From an uncultured Christensenella sp. (GTDB taxonomy: Bacteria; Bacillota; Clostridia; Christensenellales; CAG-917): 64,000 nucleotides of DNA. Location: contig CAJTNO010000004.1 in the NCBI GenBank assembly GCA_910577815.1, positions 62,001-126,000 of the forward strand, read 5' to 3'. Shown piece after piece: positions 61,279 through 64,000 of the stretch (position 1 is the stretch's first letter; each line of letters opens with the position of its first letter). A program made the translations under genes and the position numbers. The notes under the pieces are model-generated. The model saw only the letters and a list, made by a program, of their open reading frames with translations, was not told where the DNA came from and ran no database searches.

Positions 61279-63573
61279 TCAGACACAGAAAATTCGCATT
61301 ACAAGCACGGTGCAATCGTCCTCAGCCCCGTTTTTCTTGGCTCTATCCAACAGTTCGTCCGCCAAAATCTGAGGATTGACCGTGTCCAGAGTGTCTATAA
61401 TCTCCATAACTCCGCGACTTTCAAGCGCGTCGTAAACTCCGTCGGACATCATAACCAGCATATCTCCGTCAAACAGCTGATAGCGGCAGGTAAGCGGCTG
61501 TATGGCCTCGAGTATGCCCGCCGGCGGCAAAGTACAGGACAGCGCCTCCACGTTGTCCTTACGCACGATAAAGCTGCTTGCCGAGCCCAACTTTATCACG
61601 TCCAGTCCGCCCGTACGCGTGTCTATTACGGATATGTCAAGTGTAGTAAAGCTGTCGTCAAGGCTGAGCTTTAAAAGCTTGTTTACAAGACTTAAAATTA
61701 TATTGTCGTCAAAGCCCGCACGATAAAAGCCCTCAATCATATTGACTGCGTCGCGACTGGCCTTCGACGCCGCCTCTCCGCTTCCCATTCCGTCGCATAT
61801 CGCAAACAACCTGCGACTGCGCGACGGACAAAGAATGCTTCTGCTGTCGCCCGAGGTTTCCTCTCCCTCGCGCCTGCGTTCGGCTATGCCGTATGCAACC
61901 TCGAATATCGGAGCGCTGTCCAGATATACAAGCTTTTGCGCGCCCTTATCCTCTACTCTGCTGACCTCGAGCTTGGTTTTAAGCGCGCGCGACATAAGCC
62001 TTGCAAGCACAGCCTTAGAGGCGTCCTGCGCCCTTACCAACGCCACTGCGGAGGTATCCGCACCGCTGCCGCACACAATCAGCTCGCTTGCAACGATATT
62101 GTGCTTTAGCAGCTCCGATTTTATATAATCGATTTCGTCTCCCGCAAAGTTTACCTGCTCCGCGCTCTTGCCCGCAAGCGAATCAAGCACCAAAGCTATT
62201 CCCGCAAACTGCTCGGACATCATCTTCTTGCCGATGATTGCGCCGTCGTTTATCTCTCTTTTGCGCTTATAGGAATCCGCCGTGCTGTTGATTACAGACG
62301 CAAGCGAGTGGGTTTTTGTGCATCTGCTGGTTATAAACGGAGGCATATCCAAAATCGTAACCTTGCCTCTGTTCATTGCCGAATCAGCCATAGGTCGTAT
62401 GACCGTATAAGTATCCTCTCCCAAAGCGGAAAAGCACTCCTCTCGGTCGGGACATTTTCCGCAATAGTTCTGCGCTATGTCCTTTGCCAGCCTATCGGAC
62501 GTAAACAATCCGTCCGCGCTTGCTATCTTTTCAAGCTTTTGCGACATATCATAAAATACGTCGCCCGCCGAATATAGCCTCGAGGCAAGCTCCCTGCCTC
62601 TCCTGTTTACAACTCCCGTATATGCGCGCCTGTTGTCGCCGTTGCTGAAGCTTTTGATGCGCATAAGCACCGTTTTTGGAATGCAAAGACACGCTATTAC
62701 TCCTATTGCCGTCATTATCAGAGTCTGCCAGCCCGCGTTCGAATATGCGTTAAACAGCCACATAAGCGCGGTTGTGGCAAGCACTGCAAGCGCAGAAGCC
62801 CACTTTGTAAAAGGCGAAAGCGCAACCGCAGCCGCTCCTACTACGGTAGTTGCCGCCAAAACCGACAGATTGCCGCTTTGCAATGCTCCGCCAATGCCGA
62901 GCAACAGAGAAATAAACAGAGTAACCTGTATCTTGAAACACGCCGAGGACAAAAGCACAACAAATCCGAATACCGTAAAAAACAGACAAAAATTATATAC
63001 GCCTACTCCGCTGAGGGCATAGCCTGCCACAACTGCAAGCAAGCCCGAGCAAATCAACTCGTCAATGGTTGCCTTATGCAAGTAGCCTCTTACAAAAACC
63101 GCATATGCCGTAACTCCGCAACAGAAGGTCATTACAAGCGCTACCGCTACGCAGACCGCTACAGAAAAATAAGCCTGATGAAATACGCAGGTGCATATGG
63201 CGTAGGGTATCATTCCGACAAGCGCGCACAGCGCTACCGTCCATAAAGGCACGTTGCGCCTGAGCTTGAAAAATATCGCGTATAAGGCAAATAAAAGCAG
63301 AACGGGAACTATGGCATATAAAAGCGTCCACCAGCTTAGCATAAACACGCAACAAGCCAAAATAAACGCGGGAGCAATAGCCAAAATATTTTGTCTTGCA
63401 TAGACCAAGCCGCAAAACAGCGCAAGCGCGAGCGCGTATCCGAATTCGTTTACGGAGGCAACCAAAAACAAACACAAAACCTCCGCAACAAATCTTATTG
63501 CAGTAATCGGGGATAATTTAAAATCGAAGGAGGGGAAAAATTTTCTCTCCGCGCGCAAGGTACGTGTTTTCAT
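61279..63573 (-). CDS. spoIIE: Stage II sporulation protein E (serine phosphatase)
   Basis: This 764-aa protein dephosphorylates the anti-anti-sigma factor SpoIIAA and so starts the forespore sigma-F program; it also marks the polar septum. The first 330 residues hold about ten membrane helices. A middle region has a Cys cluster (YCGKCPDREEC). A PP2C phosphatase domain starts near residue 560 with RLFAICDGMGSGEAASKASR (about 582-601), VNKLLKLSLDD, SASSFIVRKDN and VMMSDGVYDAL. It is slightly shorter than the Bacillus protein. The spacer upstream (63574-63663) has CTTTGTCG, a weak match to a Spo0A box. It proves a sporulating lineage. Confidence 0.96.
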   Translation of the reverse strand: MKTRTLRAERKFFPSFDFKLSPITAIRFVAEVLCLFLVASVNEFGYALALALFCGLVYARQNILAIAPAFILACCVFMLSWWTLLYAIVPVLLLFALYAIFFKLRRNVPLWTVALCALVGMIPYAICTCVFHQAYFSVAVCVAVALVMTFCCGVTAYAVFVRGYLHKATIDELICSGLLAVVAGYALSGVGVYNFCLFFTVFGFVVLLSSACFKIQVTLFISLLLGIGGALQSGNLSVLAATTVVGAAAVALSPFTKWASALAVLATTALMWLFNAYSNAGWQTLIMTAIGVIACLCIPKTVLMRIKSFSNGDNRRAYTGVVNRRGRELASRLYSAGDVFYDMSQKLEKIASADGLFTSDRLAKDIAQNYCGKCPDREECFSALGEDTYTVIRPMADSAMNRGKVTILDMPPFITSRCTKTHSLASVINSTADSYKRKREINDGAIIGKKMMSEQFAGIALVLDSLAGKSAEQVNFAGDEIDYIKSELLKHNIVASELIVCGSGADTSAVALVRAQDASKAVLARLMSRALKTKLEVSRVEDKGAQKLVYLDSAPIFEVAYGIAERRREGEETSGDSRSILCPSRSRRLFAICDGMGSGEAASKASRDAVNMIEGFYRAGFDDNIILSLVNKLLKLSLDDSFTTLDISVIDTRTGGLDVIKLGSASSFIVRKDNVEALSCTLPPAGILEAIQPLTCRYQLFDGDMLVMMSDGVYDALESRGVMEIIDTLDTVNPQILADELLDRAKKNGAEDDCTVLVMRIFCV

Positions 63574-63663
63574 ATCTACATCATACCTCTATGCGCGCGA
63601 CAAAGATTTTCAGTTGTCCGCAAGTTTTGTAAAAGCCTCGGACTTTATGTCATAAATATGCCG

Positions 63664-64000
63664 TCAGTTGTCGTCGCAACGCTCTATTGTGAGAATATAC
63701 GGATTCTGCTCCATAATCGCGTTGAGAGTTTGCGAGGAGAATTCCTTATCGGTATTAAGCAACGCGTGATACACCGTGCCGTTCTCCTTACGCTCTATCG
63801 TAAGACTGTTGAAGTGCGTAACGCCGAAGATAGCCTTGACCTTGGTATTTTCGTCATCCGTATTTTTAAAGCATATGTTTATCTGATAATACTTCTTGGT
63901 GCGGAACGGTCCGCGATTGATGTGGAAAATAAACTGAATAAATATTATAATGACTGTAGAGCCCAATGCGACATAGTACAGTCCTGCGCCCGCAGCCATA
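63664..64000 (-). CDS. MgtC/SapB-family membrane protein, C-terminal part
   Basis: Only the last 111 or so residues are present; the gene enters from the right edge. A glycine-rich membrane helix (MAAGAGLYYVALGSTVIIIF) matches the last transmembrane segments of MgtC-type proteins. A cytoplasmic ACT-like domain follows (YYQINICFKNTDDENTKVKA, then VYHALLNTDKE and NPYILTIE). MgtC proteins affect Mg and ATP balance under stress. Assignment is from this end only. Confidence 0.72.
   Translation of the reverse strand, partial: MAAGAGLYYVALGSTVIIIFIQFIFHINRGPFRTKKYYQINICFKNTDDENTKVKAIFGVTHFNSLTIERKENGTVYHALLNTDKEFSSQTLNAIMEQNPYILTIERCDDN

Overview
The window looks like chromosome of an uncultured, host-associated, spore-forming Clostridia (Bacillota). 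The evidence is strong AGGAGG ribosome-binding sites, a SpoIIE gene, the Firmicute order spoIIE-tilS-hpt, tRNA genes with encoded CCA ends, and many InlB-type, GLUG and BspA-type surface repeats. The species cannot be named from the sequence.

Positions 1 to about 23.3 kb are part of an integrative conjugative or mobilizable element, transcribed leftwards. In transcription order it holds a LexA-like repressor with its own promoter and palindrome, a zinc-ribbon gene behind an unusual hairpin/pseudoknot leader, a sigma-like regulator, three small DUF/HTH genes, a 3,948-aa polyvalent protein (MutS-I-like modules, adenine methylase, SNF2 helicase, primase), a 52-aa protein, an ArdC/zincin protein, an MT-A70 methyltransferase, a DUF6291 protein, a candidate oriT, a ribbon-helix-helix accessory protein, a MobL-type relaxase, a VirD4 coupling protein, a Cys-repeat surface protein and the start of a small membrane protein. 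The mating-pore genes and any integrase lie outside the window to the left.

From 23.3 to 31.1 kb is a visibly more A+T-rich block: a WYL regulator, a 1,278-aa LRR/InlB-repeat exoprotein ending in a Hint autoprocessing domain, a lipoprotein metalloprotease with WSDG repeats, and a spacer with two copies of a hairpin repeat. It ends at tRNA-Thr and tRNA-Ser genes, a common type of insertion site.

From 31.3 to 52.8 kb is a four-gene leftward operon: a secreted 6,227-aa GLUG/MBG/InlB protein followed by three small proteins with an N-terminal signal ending in AWF-type motifs, recalling TasA/camelysin substrates. This looks like an undescribed surface-fibre or adhesin system.

From 53 to 64 kb is a polar amino-acid ABC transporter operon (plus strand) whose binding protein is circularly permuted, then leftward housekeeping genes: a PHP phosphoesterase, RmuC, CCA-adding enzyme, Hpt, TilS, SpoIIE and the C-terminal end of an MgtC-family protein.
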